NCBI GenBank assembly: GCA_035442025.1 | Contig: DAORPQ010000085.1 | Coordinates: 1-11,069, forward strand | Source of the DNA: Competibacter_A sp003527885 | GTDB taxonomy: Bacteria > Pseudomonadota > Gammaproteobacteria > Competibacterales > Competibacteraceae | Length of the DNA stretch: 11,069 nt | Direction of reading: 5' to 3' | In this document: piece by piece, positions 1 through 6,550 of the stretch | Layout: each line of letters starts with the position of its first letter | Numbering within the stretch: position 1 is the stretch's first letter | Translations under genes and position numbers: made by a program | Notes under the pieces: model-generated | Told to the model about the DNA's origin: nothing | The model's input: only the letters and a program-made list of their open reading frames with translations | The model's database searches: none

Positions 1-12
1 ATCAAATATTTA
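1..12. repeat. Left copy of 12-bp terminal inverted repeat
   Basis: The first 12 bases (ATCAAATATTTA) are the exact reverse complement of the last 12 bases of the window (11058-11069). The match stops at base 13. In a circular molecule the two copies meet and form one 24-bp perfect palindrome; in a linear one they would be short terminal inverted repeats. Both copies sit in AT-rich DNA, so chance is possible, but their position exactly at both ends is notable. Confidence 0.6.
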
Positions 13-15
13 ATT

Positions 16-43
16 GTTGAACACAATCGTTTGAACAAAAGCG
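16..43. repeat. Imperfect 14-bp tandem repeat near the left end
   Basis: GTTGAACACAATCG (16-29) is followed directly by TTTGAACAAAAGCG (30-43), with 11 of 14 positions identical. The first unit also lies in a small dyad (ATTGT 13-17, ACAAT 23-27). It lies just downstream of the relaxase stop codon. The function is unknown; a protein-binding pair or chance similarity are both possible. Confidence 0.35.
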
Positions 44-70
44 TTAGACCTTAACTGACTGCTAGCGTGT

Positions 71-2197
71 TCATCCCCCCGGCGCAGGGTATTTGGGTTT
101 GGGCCGCAGTGGGGGCGCGGGCGGAGCCGGCGCGGCCGGGTCGGGCTCGCGGGCGTGCAGGCCGTTTGAAGCCGGCGGGTCGGCGGCAGGCGGTGGGGTC
201 GGCCACGCGCCGGCCTCCGGTGGCGATGGAGTTCCCGGCGCGGCGTCCCCGGCGGTCTGGGGCGGCGCGTCGGGCCGGGATCGCGCGCCCGCTCGGGCGG
301 CTTCGGCGGCGGCGATCTCGCGGTCGAGCTGTTCGAGTTCTCGCTGGAGTCGGGGGATTCGAGCGTCGGCGTCTTGGAGTTCCCGGACCTGGGCGGCGGC
401 GTGGGGCAGGTGGGCGGCCGCCTGCCGGCGCGCGGTGTCCAGCCCGGCCTCGGCCTGCTGGCGTTCGTGCCGGGCGTCCCGCAGGCGGCGGTCGAGTTCG
501 CGGCGCTCCGATCCGCGTAGGCCGGTCAGGTGACCGAGCCGGGAGCCCAGGGGGTGCGCGGCGCTCCAGCGGGCGTCCTCGGCCTCCAGTGCGACGAGGT
601 GGTGGCGGGCGGCGTCGAGCCGCCGCCGGGCGTCGGGCACTTGAGCCCAGTGCTCGGCCAACTGTTCTGGCGTGGGGACGGGATGCGGGCGGGTCTGCTC
701 CAGCAAGGCCCGCCGCCGCAGGCGCAGGGCGTCCAGATCGAGGCTGGGCAGCCGCCGGCGTTCGGCCTCGCGCGCCACCTGCTCGCGCTCGGCGAGTTCG
801 GTCCACCGCGCCAGCACCGCCGCGCGACAGCGCCGGGCGGCATCGGTCAGGTCCGCTTGCGGCGGCATCGGGTGGCCTGCCGCGCTCAGGTGGTCGCGGA
901 GTTCGGTCTCGATGACATCGAGCAGGCGCGCGTGGTGCGGGTTCGGCGTTGCGTCGGCGCGGGGGCCGAGCGCGCGGAGTTGTTCGGCCGGGAGACGGGC
1001 GACCGCTTGGCGGAAGTGGGCTTCCAAAGCGTTCAGCGCTTGGCGGCTCCGGGTGGTTTCCAGGGTCTCGACTCGCGCCATGACCGGCCCGTAACAGCGC
1101 CGCGCGGCTGCCCTGAGCAGCGGGTCGTCCGGCTCCGGCGGGGCGTGGCCGGCGTCTTCCAGCCGCCGGGCGAGCGAGTCGGCGATGACCTTCAAGAGGT
1201 CCTGTTCGGCTTGCGCCGGTGTCGCGGCTTGGGCTTGCGTTTCCCGGAAGTAAGCCAGCGCGTCCGCGTCGAGCCGCGCTGGCAGATCCGCCACCAGCCC
1301 CGCAGCCGCCCGTTCCAGCCCCTCTTGCAGCGCCGTTCGGGCCGCTTCGCGTTCCGCTCGGCGGACTTCTTCGGCCTCGCGCCGCCGCCGGGCGTCCGCG
1401 AGTTCGATAACCGTGGCGTCGGGATCGGGTAAGTACCGGTTCAGCTCGGCCGCCGCGCGCGCCCGCTCGGCGCGGGCCTGTCGGAAGTCCAGCACCAGGG
1501 CGCGGGTGTCCGGCTGCCGCCATTGGCTCGGCAGCAGCTTGGGTTCCGGCGGGACCGCCGAGCCCCGTTCGGCGTGGCTGCGCATGTCGATCCGCTCCGC
1601 CCGGCCCGCCTGCGCCAGCGCCGCGTTGCAGGCGGTTTCCCACCGGTGCCGCACCCCTTTGAGGTGGACTACCCGCTCCGCTTGGCTGAGATACCCGCCG
1701 CTGTAGGGGCCGTAGCCTTTTTTCGCGCCGCCTTTCTCGGGCGCTCGGGGGTTGTGGCGGCGGAAGTACTGGTCGGGGTCGCGGTCGATCCCGTCGGTTT
1801 GCCGCTCGGAGAACATCAGGTGGACGTGCGGCTGCTCGCCGCCGTCCGCCGCGTTCGGGGTGTGGATCGCCCATTGGTGGGCGTGGCGCGCGCCCAGCTC
1901 CTGCCGGACGAAGGCGCGCACCAGCGCGAGCCGCTGCGCCGGGGTCAGTTCGCGCGGCAGGGCGATTTCCATTTCGCGGTAGGTCGTGCCGTTGGCTCGC
2001 TCGTGCCGGTCGGCGGCTTGCCAGAAGCGGTTGGGTTCCGATAGCGCCCACGCCGGTAGGTTGCCCGCTCCCTTCGCTTCCAGTCGCTCGCCATGCGCTA
2101 GCCGGTGCGCGTATTGCGCTTCGCGGGCGATGTAGGCGGCGTGCGGCGCGGCCTTGCCCGCTTTGCCCGTTTTCATCGATAGCCGCGCGAGGGCCAT
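71..2197 (-). CDS. MobA/MobL-family (MobQ-type) relaxase
   Basis: This 708-residue protein should nick one strand at oriT, stay covalently bound to the 5' end and start conjugative transfer of the plasmid. The N-terminal 200 or so residues carry the family signature: a candidate nucleophile Tyr22 in HAAYIARE, and a metal-binding histidine cluster with His112 (WAIHTP) and the HVH pair His124/His126 in QPHVHLMFSER. The C-terminal two thirds is rich in Ala, Arg and Glu with coiled-coil character and has no recognisable primase or helicase domain; it ends in a Pro-rich tail of about 80 residues. The ATG at 2197 has a GAGGA Shine-Dalgarno about 7 bases upstream. The gene is divergent from the TraD-like gene, with an oriT candidate between them, as in IncQ- and Ti-type MobQ systems. 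Its high GC content leaves long antisense open frames that are not genes. Confidence 0.93.
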   Translation of the reverse strand: MALARLSMKTGKAGKAAPHAAYIAREAQYAHRLAHGERLEAKGAGNLPAWALSEPNRFWQAADRHERANGTTYREMEIALPRELTPAQRLALVRAFVRQELGARHAHQWAIHTPNAADGGEQPHVHLMFSERQTDGIDRDPDQYFRRHNPRAPEKGGAKKGYGPYSGGYLSQAERVVHLKGVRHRWETACNAALAQAGRAERIDMRSHAERGSAVPPEPKLLPSQWRQPDTRALVLDFRQARAERARAAAELNRYLPDPDATVIELADARRRREAEEVRRAEREAARTALQEGLERAAAGLVADLPARLDADALAYFRETQAQAATPAQAEQDLLKVIADSLARRLEDAGHAPPEPDDPLLRAAARRCYGPVMARVETLETTRSRQALNALEAHFRQAVARLPAEQLRALGPRADATPNPHHARLLDVIETELRDHLSAAGHPMPPQADLTDAARRCRAAVLARWTELAEREQVAREAERRRLPSLDLDALRLRRRALLEQTRPHPVPTPEQLAEHWAQVPDARRRLDAARHHLVALEAEDARWSAAHPLGSRLGHLTGLRGSERRELDRRLRDARHERQQAEAGLDTARRQAAAHLPHAAAQVRELQDADARIPRLQRELEQLDREIAAAEAARAGARSRPDAPPQTAGDAAPGTPSPPEAGAWPTPPPAADPPASNGLHAREPDPAAPAPPAPPLRPKPKYPAPGG

Positions 2198-2224
2198 CCG
2201 CTCGTCCTCGGGTGCGTGGGGGGT

Positions 2225-2336
2225 ATGTCGTAGGGGGCCACGCCCCCTCGACCGCGCGGTTTCCGGGTGCCGACCGGAGGGAGGTGACCGAAAACCATTA
2301 AGCGCGCCTTTTGTCTTGCGACAAAAGGAGTATAGT
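2225..2336. other. Putative origin of transfer (oriT), MobQ type
   Basis: The gap between the relaxase and the divergent TraD-like gene holds three elements. First, a GC hairpin: AGGGGGC at 2232-2238 and GCCCCCT at 2242-2248 with a CAC loop. Second, TTAAGCGCGCC at 2298-2308, which resembles the IncQ nic region core (TAAGTGCGCCCT) and the related Ti-plasmid core. Third, a perfect 9-bp inverted repeat, CCTTTTGTC (2307-2315) and GACAAAAGG (2320-2328), with a TTGC loop that starts inside the nic-like core. Location beside the relaxase, core similarity and hairpins all support oriT. The exact nick position is inferred from IncQ plasmids, not seen. TTTTGT (2309-2314), 16 bp, TATAGT (2331-2336) could be the promoter of the downstream gene, so relaxosome binding may regulate it. 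Confidence 0.65.
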
Positions 2337-2523
2337 CCTCCCGTGGCCTGTTGGCGAGTCGGATTCGGTCGGCGTCTCCGGTTGGAGCGCGGTGGGTTTA
2401 AGTCAGGTGCGGCAAGAGTGTGGTTGAGTGTGGGCGGTCTTGGCTTTAGGTGAGCTGGATCGAGTGGATGAGTCGGCTGGGTCGGCTCGGTGTGGTGGGT
2501 CTCATGATTGCGAGGTGATCGTG

Positions 2524-3069
2524 ATGCTGGAAGATGGGCTGGAGGATCGGGAGTTGTTGGAAGGGGCGTCGCATGGGGCGTCGGTCAAAGCCGGCGGTGC
2601 GCCTTCGGTCGATGTCGCCGAGCCGTGGTTGCTCGCGCGAGTGGAGGTCTTGCGCCGCTTGAAAAAGCCGACCGCCCATCAGGCGGCGCTGGTGGCACTT
2701 CTTGATGCGCCCCGGCGGACGCCGACCGAGGAGAAGGCCTTGGCGCTGTTGGTCCGCAATGAAAAGTCGGCCGAGCGGATGCAGAAGCTGGCCGCCCGGT
2801 TGCGCAAGGATCAGTCCGAGGCCGGCCGGTGGTTGGAGTCGACCCATAAGGAGGCCCGCAAGGCTCGCAACCACCGCTTGATCGTGCAGGGCTTGTTGTT
2901 CGATTGGGTCAGCCTGGAGGCCCTCGACCGCGCCGAGATGGCCGGGCTGTTGGTGGAGGCGGCCGAAGGTATGACGCCAGAGCATCGCGCCCGCTGGAAG
3001 GCGAAGGGCCGCCGTTTGCTCGAACAGAAGGAGCGCGCGTCGGTCCGGCCGCCGGAAGGTGAGCCGTGA
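2524..3069 (+). CDS. TraD-like conjugal transfer accessory protein
   Basis: The product is about 181 residues, highly charged, Lys/Arg-rich and probably helical. The segment ARNHRLIVQGLLFDWVSLEA followed by LDRAEMAGLLVEAAEG (roughly residues 115-150) resembles the small TraD family found next to MobA/MobL relaxases (the Ti-plasmid TraC/TraD type, not the large coupling ATPase). It is probably an accessory component of the relaxosome. I chose the ATG at 2524 because GAGGTGAT lies just upstream. The frame stays open back to a GTG at 2428, but that start has no clear ribosome site. The gene is divergent from the relaxase across the oriT candidate, and 85 bp separate its stop from the convergent acetyltransferase gene. 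Family assignment is by motif recognition only; no catalytic residues are expected. Confidence 0.6.
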   Translation: MLEDGLEDRELLEGASHGASVKAGGAPSVDVAEPWLLARVEVLRRLKKPTAHQAALVALLDAPRRTPTEEKALALLVRNEKSAERMQKLAARLRKDQSEAGRWLESTHKEARKARNHRLIVQGLLFDWVSLEALDRAEMAGLLVEAAEGMTPEHRARWKAKGRRLLEQKERASVRPPEGEP

Positions 3070-3154
3070 TCGGGAGTGACCGGGCGTGGGTTGTGGGGGA
3101 AGGGCTGTTGCTGGACGGTGAATCGTTCGAGACTGTTTCCGGGCGGTGGATCGT

Positions 3155-3655
3155 TTAAGTGAGACCACGCGCGCTCGCGAGCGGTAGAAACAGCGTCAGC
3201 GCTTGTTCGGGGAGCCGGATGAAGCCATGGTGCTGGTAGAACGCGGCGGCGGTGTCGTCCTGGGCGTCCACCACGAGGGCGTAGGCGGCGATGTCGCTGC
3301 GCAGGGTACGCGCCAGGGCGTCCGCGAGCAGGGCCGCCCCCAAGCCTTGGCCTTTGAACGCGTGATCCACGGCCAGACGGCCCAGCCGCACGGCGGGCAC
3401 CGTGGGGTAGCGCGGCAATTTTTTCTGGAGCGGGAGGGGAAGATCGGCCAGCAGCAGGCTCGCCGACGCCAGGGTGTAGTAGCCCGCGATCCGGTCGTCG
3501 CCCGCCAGGGCGATGAAACAGGCGGTGACCCGGCGGCGGAGGTCTTGGCTGACCTGCTGGTGGAAGTAACGGTCCAGGGCTTCGGAACCGCTTTTGAAGC
3601 GGGTGCGGTCGTGGTGGCTTTCCAGCGCCGCCACCCGGAACGGGGCGGCGGTCAT
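3155..3655 (-). CDS. GNAT acetyltransferase toxin (TacT-like)
   Basis: This 166-residue GNAT-fold acetyltransferase is the toxin half of a type II toxin-antitoxin pair. Known relatives (TacT, AtaT, ItaT) acetylate the amino group of aminoacyl-tRNAs and stop translation; whether this one does so is inferred. The acetyl-CoA binding loop is seen in RLGRLAVDHAFKGQGLGAAL (residues 90-109, with the K/Q-G-x-G-x-G turn at 101-106). AFYQHHGF near 138-145 carries the conserved C-terminal tyrosine (Tyr140) used for catalysis in TacT. Length is normal for the family. The ATG overlaps the antitoxin stop by 4 bp (ATGA), so the two are translationally coupled. The frame runs open far upstream, but that extension covers the antitoxin gene in another frame and is not credible. 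Confidence 0.9.
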   Translation of the reverse strand: MTAAPFRVAALESHHDRTRFKSGSEALDRYFHQQVSQDLRRRVTACFIALAGDDRIAGYYTLASASLLLADLPLPLQKKLPRYPTVPAVRLGRLAVDHAFKGQGLGAALLADALARTLRSDIAAYALVVDAQDDTAAAFYQHHGFIRLPEQALTLFLPLASARGLT

Positions 3656-3936
3656 CCGTCGCGCAGGAGCTGGCGGCGGCGGGCGAAGGCGCGCTGGAGC
3701 GCGGCGTTGGGCGGGGGGGGCGACAGGAGGGCGTCCGCGAAGTGCGCTTGATCGGCGAGCGATAGGCGCAGCACGTCGGTTTCGGCGATGGTCCGCCGGG
3801 CCGCGTCGTGCGCGGCGCTCACCACGAAGTCGGTCAAGGTCCGCCCTTGCAGTTCGGCGGCTCGCTTGAGCAGGGCGTGCACCTCCGCCGGAAGTCGCGC
3901 TTCCAGGCGGGCGGTCGGGGTGGTCGATGTCGGCAT
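3652..3936 (-). CDS. DUF1778 ribbon-helix-helix antitoxin (TacA-like)
   Basis: This 94-residue protein neutralises the GNAT toxin and represses the operon. The N-terminal part (TARLEARLPAEVHALLKRAA, then ELQGRTLTDFVVSAAHDAAR) fits the DUF1778 ribbon-helix-helix DNA-binding domain. The C-terminal tail, LSLADQAHFADALLSPPPPN and onward, matches the toxin-wrapping segment of this family, including the Pro run that follows the F-x-x-A-L-L segment. An AGGAGG Shine-Dalgarno stands 8 bases before the ATG. An 8-bp perfect palindrome lies about 25 bp upstream. The antitoxin comes first and the toxin overlaps its stop codon, the standard order for this class. Confidence 0.92.
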   Translation of the reverse strand: MPTSTTPTARLEARLPAEVHALLKRAAELQGRTLTDFVVSAAHDAARRTIAETDVLRLSLADQAHFADALLSPPPPNAALQRAFARRRQLLRDG

Positions 3937-3956
3937 CAGCAGGTCCTCCTGTCCTA

Positions 3957-3978
3957 ATAATACGGCAATCTGCCGTAT
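3957..3978 (-). promoter_or_regulatory. TA operon promoter and operator palindrome
   Basis: ATACGGCA (3960-3967) and TGCCGTAT (3971-3978) form a perfect 8-bp inverted repeat around ATC. On the minus strand it overlaps a good -10 candidate, TATTAT (3957-3962); no clear -35 is seen. This is the expected binding site for the ribbon-helix-helix antitoxin and would allow autorepression. The role is inferred from position and symmetry. Confidence 0.65.
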
Positions 3979-4028
3979 CTTTCTGGGGGCGCTGGACCCG
4001 CGTTCGGTTCAGGACAACCATACTAACC

Positions 4029-4111
4029 TTGACTTGCCACAACTATTGTAGACAATAAGTCACAAATAATGACTTCGGTGATTGCTGAAATCCTTCTAAA
4101 AACTCTATAAA
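4029..4111 (+). promoter_or_regulatory. Methyltransferase promoters with C-protein box
   Basis: Two sigma70-like promoters can be read. The upstream one is TTGACT (4029-4034), 16 bp, GACAAT (4051-4056). The one nearer the gene is TTGCTG (4082-4087), 18 bp, TATAAA (4106-4111). The 14-mer GACAATAAGTCACA (4051-4064) covers the -10 of the first and is identical to the box in front of the controller gene. It also forms an arm of a dyad, AAGTCA (4058-4063) and TGACTT (4071-4076). C-protein binding would therefore be expected to shut off the upstream promoter, as at the methyltransferase promoter of Esp1396I. An ATG at 4111 opens an 8-codon frame ending at 4134 that overlaps the real start; no ribosome site supports it. 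Confidence 0.55.
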
Positions 4112-4127
4112 TGATTAATTTTTATAA

Positions 4128-5276
4128 ATGTTAAAAGAGATTGAACCTAATCCTAAATGTATAGAGTTATTTGCTGGGGCTGGAGGTTTAATGCTTGGCC
4201 TCGAAATGGCCGGATTTAATACTATTGTAGCTACGGAACTTCATCCAGATCCTTGTAAAACAATAAAACATAATTTTCCGAGAGTACCTATAATTTGTAC
4301 TGACATTAAAAATCTTTCAGGATTAGACCTAATCCATAAAGCTGGTCTGCCAAGTGATGCTGAAGTAGATTTAGTAGCTGGTGGTCCTCCATGTCAAGGT
4401 TTCTCAAATGCTGGCCTTAAAGATCCAGATGATCCACGGAACAGCCTAATTGGAGAATTTATAAGGATAATTGAAGAAATACGTCCTCGATTTTTCTTGA
4501 TGGAAAATGTTGAAGGACTACGAAATCTTCATAATGGAAGAATTTTTGAAAAAGTTATGAAGCACTTTAATAAAACAAATTATTATATTAAATGGAAAGT
4601 GCTTTTTGCAGCTGACTATGGGATACCACAAATGAGAAAGCGCCTTTTTATAGTTGGCAGCAGAGATGCACAAGAATTTGACTTCCCAGAACCCACTCAT
4701 TACTCAAATAACACCTTACAAAAAGATTTATTTAATAAAAAACTAAAACCTTATGTTACAGTCAGTGAAGCTCTAGAAGATATTCCATTTATAGAACAAA
4801 ATGAAATTTGTACTAGTTATCGGGAGATGCCAGTGTCTGAATATGCAAAATCTTTAAGAGGCGAAGCTGAGTTTTTACTGAATCACCAAGCTTCAAAACA
4901 TCGCAAAGAAACCGCTGAGTATTATGCACTAATTCCTTCAGGTGGGAACTGGCTAAATATTCCAGAGAACCTCCGCAAAAATAAGCAAGGTATGCAGCGC
5001 TGGCCTCTGAATGGACTTTCGAGAACAATTACAACTGAACCAACAGACTTCATTCACCCTGTTCAAAATAGAATACCCACTATCAGAGAACTTGCAAGAA
5101 TCCAAAGTTTTCCTGACTGGTACGAATTTCTTGGACAACGAACGACCGGAAATAAAATGCGGCGCTTAGGATACTGTTCTCAAAGTCAGCAAGTTGGGAA
5201 TGCTGTACCGCCTCTCCTTGCAAAAGCAGTCGGTTATGAAATTATTAAAGCATTATTAAAAGATCCGATTCGATGA
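4128..5276 (+). CDS. Type II DNA (cytosine-5-)methyltransferase
   Basis: This 382-residue enzyme transfers a methyl group from S-adenosylmethionine to C5 of cytosine in the target site and so protects host DNA from the partner nuclease. The conserved motifs run in order: motif I IELFAGAGGLMLGLEMAGF (about 12-30); motif IV GGPPCQGFSNAG with the catalytic Cys (about 85-96); motif VI FLMENVEGL; motif VIII MRKRLFIVG; motif IX SRTITTEPTDFIHP; motif X GNAVPPLLAKAVG near the C-terminus. The target-recognition region is the stretch between VIII and IX, and the target cannot be read from it. The gene is AT-rich, unlike its plasmid neighbours, and converges on the nuclease gene with an 18-bp gap. No Shine-Dalgarno precedes the ATG. 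Confidence 0.95.
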   Translation: MLKEIEPNPKCIELFAGAGGLMLGLEMAGFNTIVATELHPDPCKTIKHNFPRVPIICTDIKNLSGLDLIHKAGLPSDAEVDLVAGGPPCQGFSNAGLKDPDDPRNSLIGEFIRIIEEIRPRFFLMENVEGLRNLHNGRIFEKVMKHFNKTNYYIKWKVLFAADYGIPQMRKRLFIVGSRDAQEFDFPEPTHYSNNTLQKDLFNKKLKPYVTVSEALEDIPFIEQNEICTSYREMPVSEYAKSLRGEAEFLLNHQASKHRKETAEYYALIPSGGNWLNIPENLRKNKQGMQRWPLNGLSRTITTEPTDFIHPVQNRIPTIRELARIQSFPDWYEFLGQRTTGNKMRRLGYCSQSQQVGNAVPPLLAKAVGYEIIKALLKDPIR

Positions 5277-5294
5277 AAAAAATAAGACTCCAAT

Positions 5295-6176
5295 TCATTT
5301 CCATTTTGGACAAAGGTATTTAACAAAAACACTCAAAGGATAGAAAGGAGCTTGGCGATCCATCCCCATGTGATTTTCACCAAGCCGTCCCAAACCTTTC
5401 GCTCGCGATGCTGTAACATAAGCTCCGTCAAGCAATGCTGCATCAAGGCATAACATATTTCTTGGACCAGTAACCGCAGAAAAATCCGGCTGCTCTTTTG
5501 CGAGATCAGAGCAGATCGCAATGTATTTTGGTTTCAATAATTCAGCAAAATTAGTCGGGGAAATATTTTTTAAACTTGAAGAGATGGCAGCATGTCTAAG
5601 TAGATTCCAAAATGGAACATTATGAAATCTATCTTTCAAAGTAGATTTTATGGAAACAAGATAGTATTCCGCATCACTATAAGATGGATTAAATATAACA
5701 AAATCAGCATCGATAATTGTTTTATATTTTCGACTGCCTAGCGATGCTACTACTTCAAAGTTCTTTTTTTCAAAAACTTTAGTTAATTTTTCTAAATCTT
5801 TCGTGTATGACCAAACACAATATTCGGATTCATATTTAAGTAAAGCGTAAGATATAGAAAGTGCAATAAATCGTTCAAACATTTTTCCTGTACTTGATTT
5901 CATAACTTGGGTCATCCGTTGATTATGTTCAGATGTTCCCAATTTATAACCGATATTATTTGCATAAAGCAATGCTGCTTCAAGTAATTTGTGTTGACCT
6001 TGGCTCATATACAAATCAAGAGCATTTAATGAGCCACAAGGGTCAAGTTCAAATGATTTAATAAAATATGGCCACCAATATTCTCTTATTCGATAAAACA
6101 TTCTTCCTTTTTTCTCAGTTGCTTTAAGAGTTTTATCCAAGTAATTTTTGTTAATCACTTTCGCTGTTAAAACCAT
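5295..6176 (-). CDS. Type II restriction endonuclease (PD-(D/E)XK type)
   Basis: This 293-residue protein should cut unmethylated copies of the site protected by the convergent methyltransferase. Function is inferred first from position: it lies between the methyltransferase and the controller gene. There is also a plausible PD-(D/E)XK core: Asp156 and Asp158 in KTIIDADFVIF, then a beta strand carrying Ser175-x-Lys177 in YYLVSIKSTLKDR. Glu101 in GKMFERFIAL may be the helix glutamate of the fold. The Ser-x-Lys-Ser-Thr form recalls enzymes of the BsaWI group, but I hold that family call loosely. The gene overlaps the 3' end of the C gene by 26 bp, and AGAGG lies 6 bases before its ATG within C coding sequence. 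It is therefore made from the C-R transcript, giving the delayed expression typical of such systems. AT-rich like the methyltransferase. Confidence 0.78.
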   Translation of the reverse strand: MVLTAKVINKNYLDKTLKATEKKGRMFYRIREYWWPYFIKSFELDPCGSLNALDLYMSQGQHKLLEAALLYANNIGYKLGTSEHNQRMTQVMKSSTGKMFERFIALSISYALLKYESEYCVWSYTKDLEKLTKVFEKKNFEVVASLGSRKYKTIIDADFVIFNPSYSDAEYYLVSIKSTLKDRFHNVPFWNLLRHAAISSSLKNISPTNFAELLKPKYIAICSDLAKEQPDFSAVTGPRNMLCLDAALLDGAYVTASRAKGLGRLGENHMGMDRQAPFYPLSVFVKYLCPKWK

Positions 6177-6387
6177 AGATAACCTCTGTTAGTTGGGATA
6201 CCGAGGTCTCTAAACCTTTTGCGATTCTTATAAGATTTAAAAGCGATGGATTACGTTTCCCCCGCTCTAGCATACTTACATATGTGCGATCAAACCCACA
6301 CTTATCTGCGAGTTTTTCTTGAGATAGACCAAGCTGATTTCGACGACATTTTATAGCTTGTCCAATTAGGGTCAGAGGCTTCGGCAT
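6151..6387 (-). CDS. Restriction-modification controller (C) protein, XRE-type HTH
   Basis: This small lambda-repressor-like regulator (78 residues from the start chosen here) should bind C-boxes, activate then repress its own C-R operon, and repress the methyltransferase. The helix-turn-helix is clear in LGLSQEKLADKCGFDRTYVS, followed by MLERGKRNPSLLNLIRIAKG (residues about 20-60). FDRTYVSxLERGxRNPS is close to the recognition helix region of known C proteins. The frame extends upstream to a TTG at 6429 and an ATG at 6414, but both lie within the operator pair. The ATG at 6387 gives the usual C-protein length of roughly 75-85 residues and would fit a leaderless or nearly leaderless mRNA. The ATG at 6393 is an alternative. 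The gene overlaps the nuclease gene, so the two form one operon. Confidence 0.9.
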   Translation of the reverse strand: MPKPLTLIGQAIKCRRNQLGLSQEKLADKCGFDRTYVSMLERGKRNPSLLNLIRIAKGLETSVSQLTEVIYGFNSESD

Positions 6388-6409
6388 CCACATATTTGAA
6401 CTTTCTGCG

Positions 6410-6438
6410 GACATTGCGTCTACGGACAATAAGTCACA
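6410..6438 (-). promoter_or_regulatory. Tandem C-box operator of the C-R operon
   Basis: On the minus strand two 11-bp boxes of the form GAC-N5-GTC stand in tandem: GACTTATTGTC (6425-6435) and GACGCAATGTC (6410-6420), separated by CGTA. The upstream flank is TGTG. This closely follows the published C-box pattern (GACTTATAGTC, a CCGT-type spacer, then a second box), for example in Esp1396I. The site lies about 23 bp upstream of the chosen C start, the classic place for an activating distal site plus a repressing proximal site that overlaps the -35. A separate upstream promoter is also possible (TTGGAT, 16 bp, TATATG, with -10 near 6441). Confidence 0.75.
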
Positions 6439-6550
6439 TATATTTAAAATAATTTCGCATCCAATAGTAGTAAACAGCTTGCGCTTATTCTAATCAAAGG
6501 TAGTTGCTGCCAAAAATAACGAAGTTGGACAGATGCGATAAACTTAGGAG

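Noticed and set aside
51..2051. Long open frames on both strands overlapping the relaxase gene (for example 51-2051 minus in another frame, 530-1432 plus)
   Set aside because: They are Arg/Pro/Gly/Ala-rich products of high GC content, have no known motifs, and overlap a clear relaxase.
2154..2453. Plus-strand open frame across the oriT region
   Set aside because: It overlaps the relaxase start and the hairpins, has no motif, and the region is better explained as oriT and promoter.
2446..3168. Minus-strand open frame antisense to the TraD-like gene
   Set aside because: No recognisable motif. The plus-strand frame has a good ribosome site and family-like sequence.
3656..4042. N-terminal extension of the acetyltransferase frame up to 4042
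   Set aside because: It overlaps the RHH antitoxin in another frame and reads as low-complexity Arg/Pro sequence. The ATG at 3655 gives the normal GNAT length and the standard 4-bp overlap.
6388..6429. Longer controller protein from TTG 6429 or ATG 6414
   Set aside because: Both starts lie inside the tandem C-box operator and lengthen the protein beyond the usual C-protein size.
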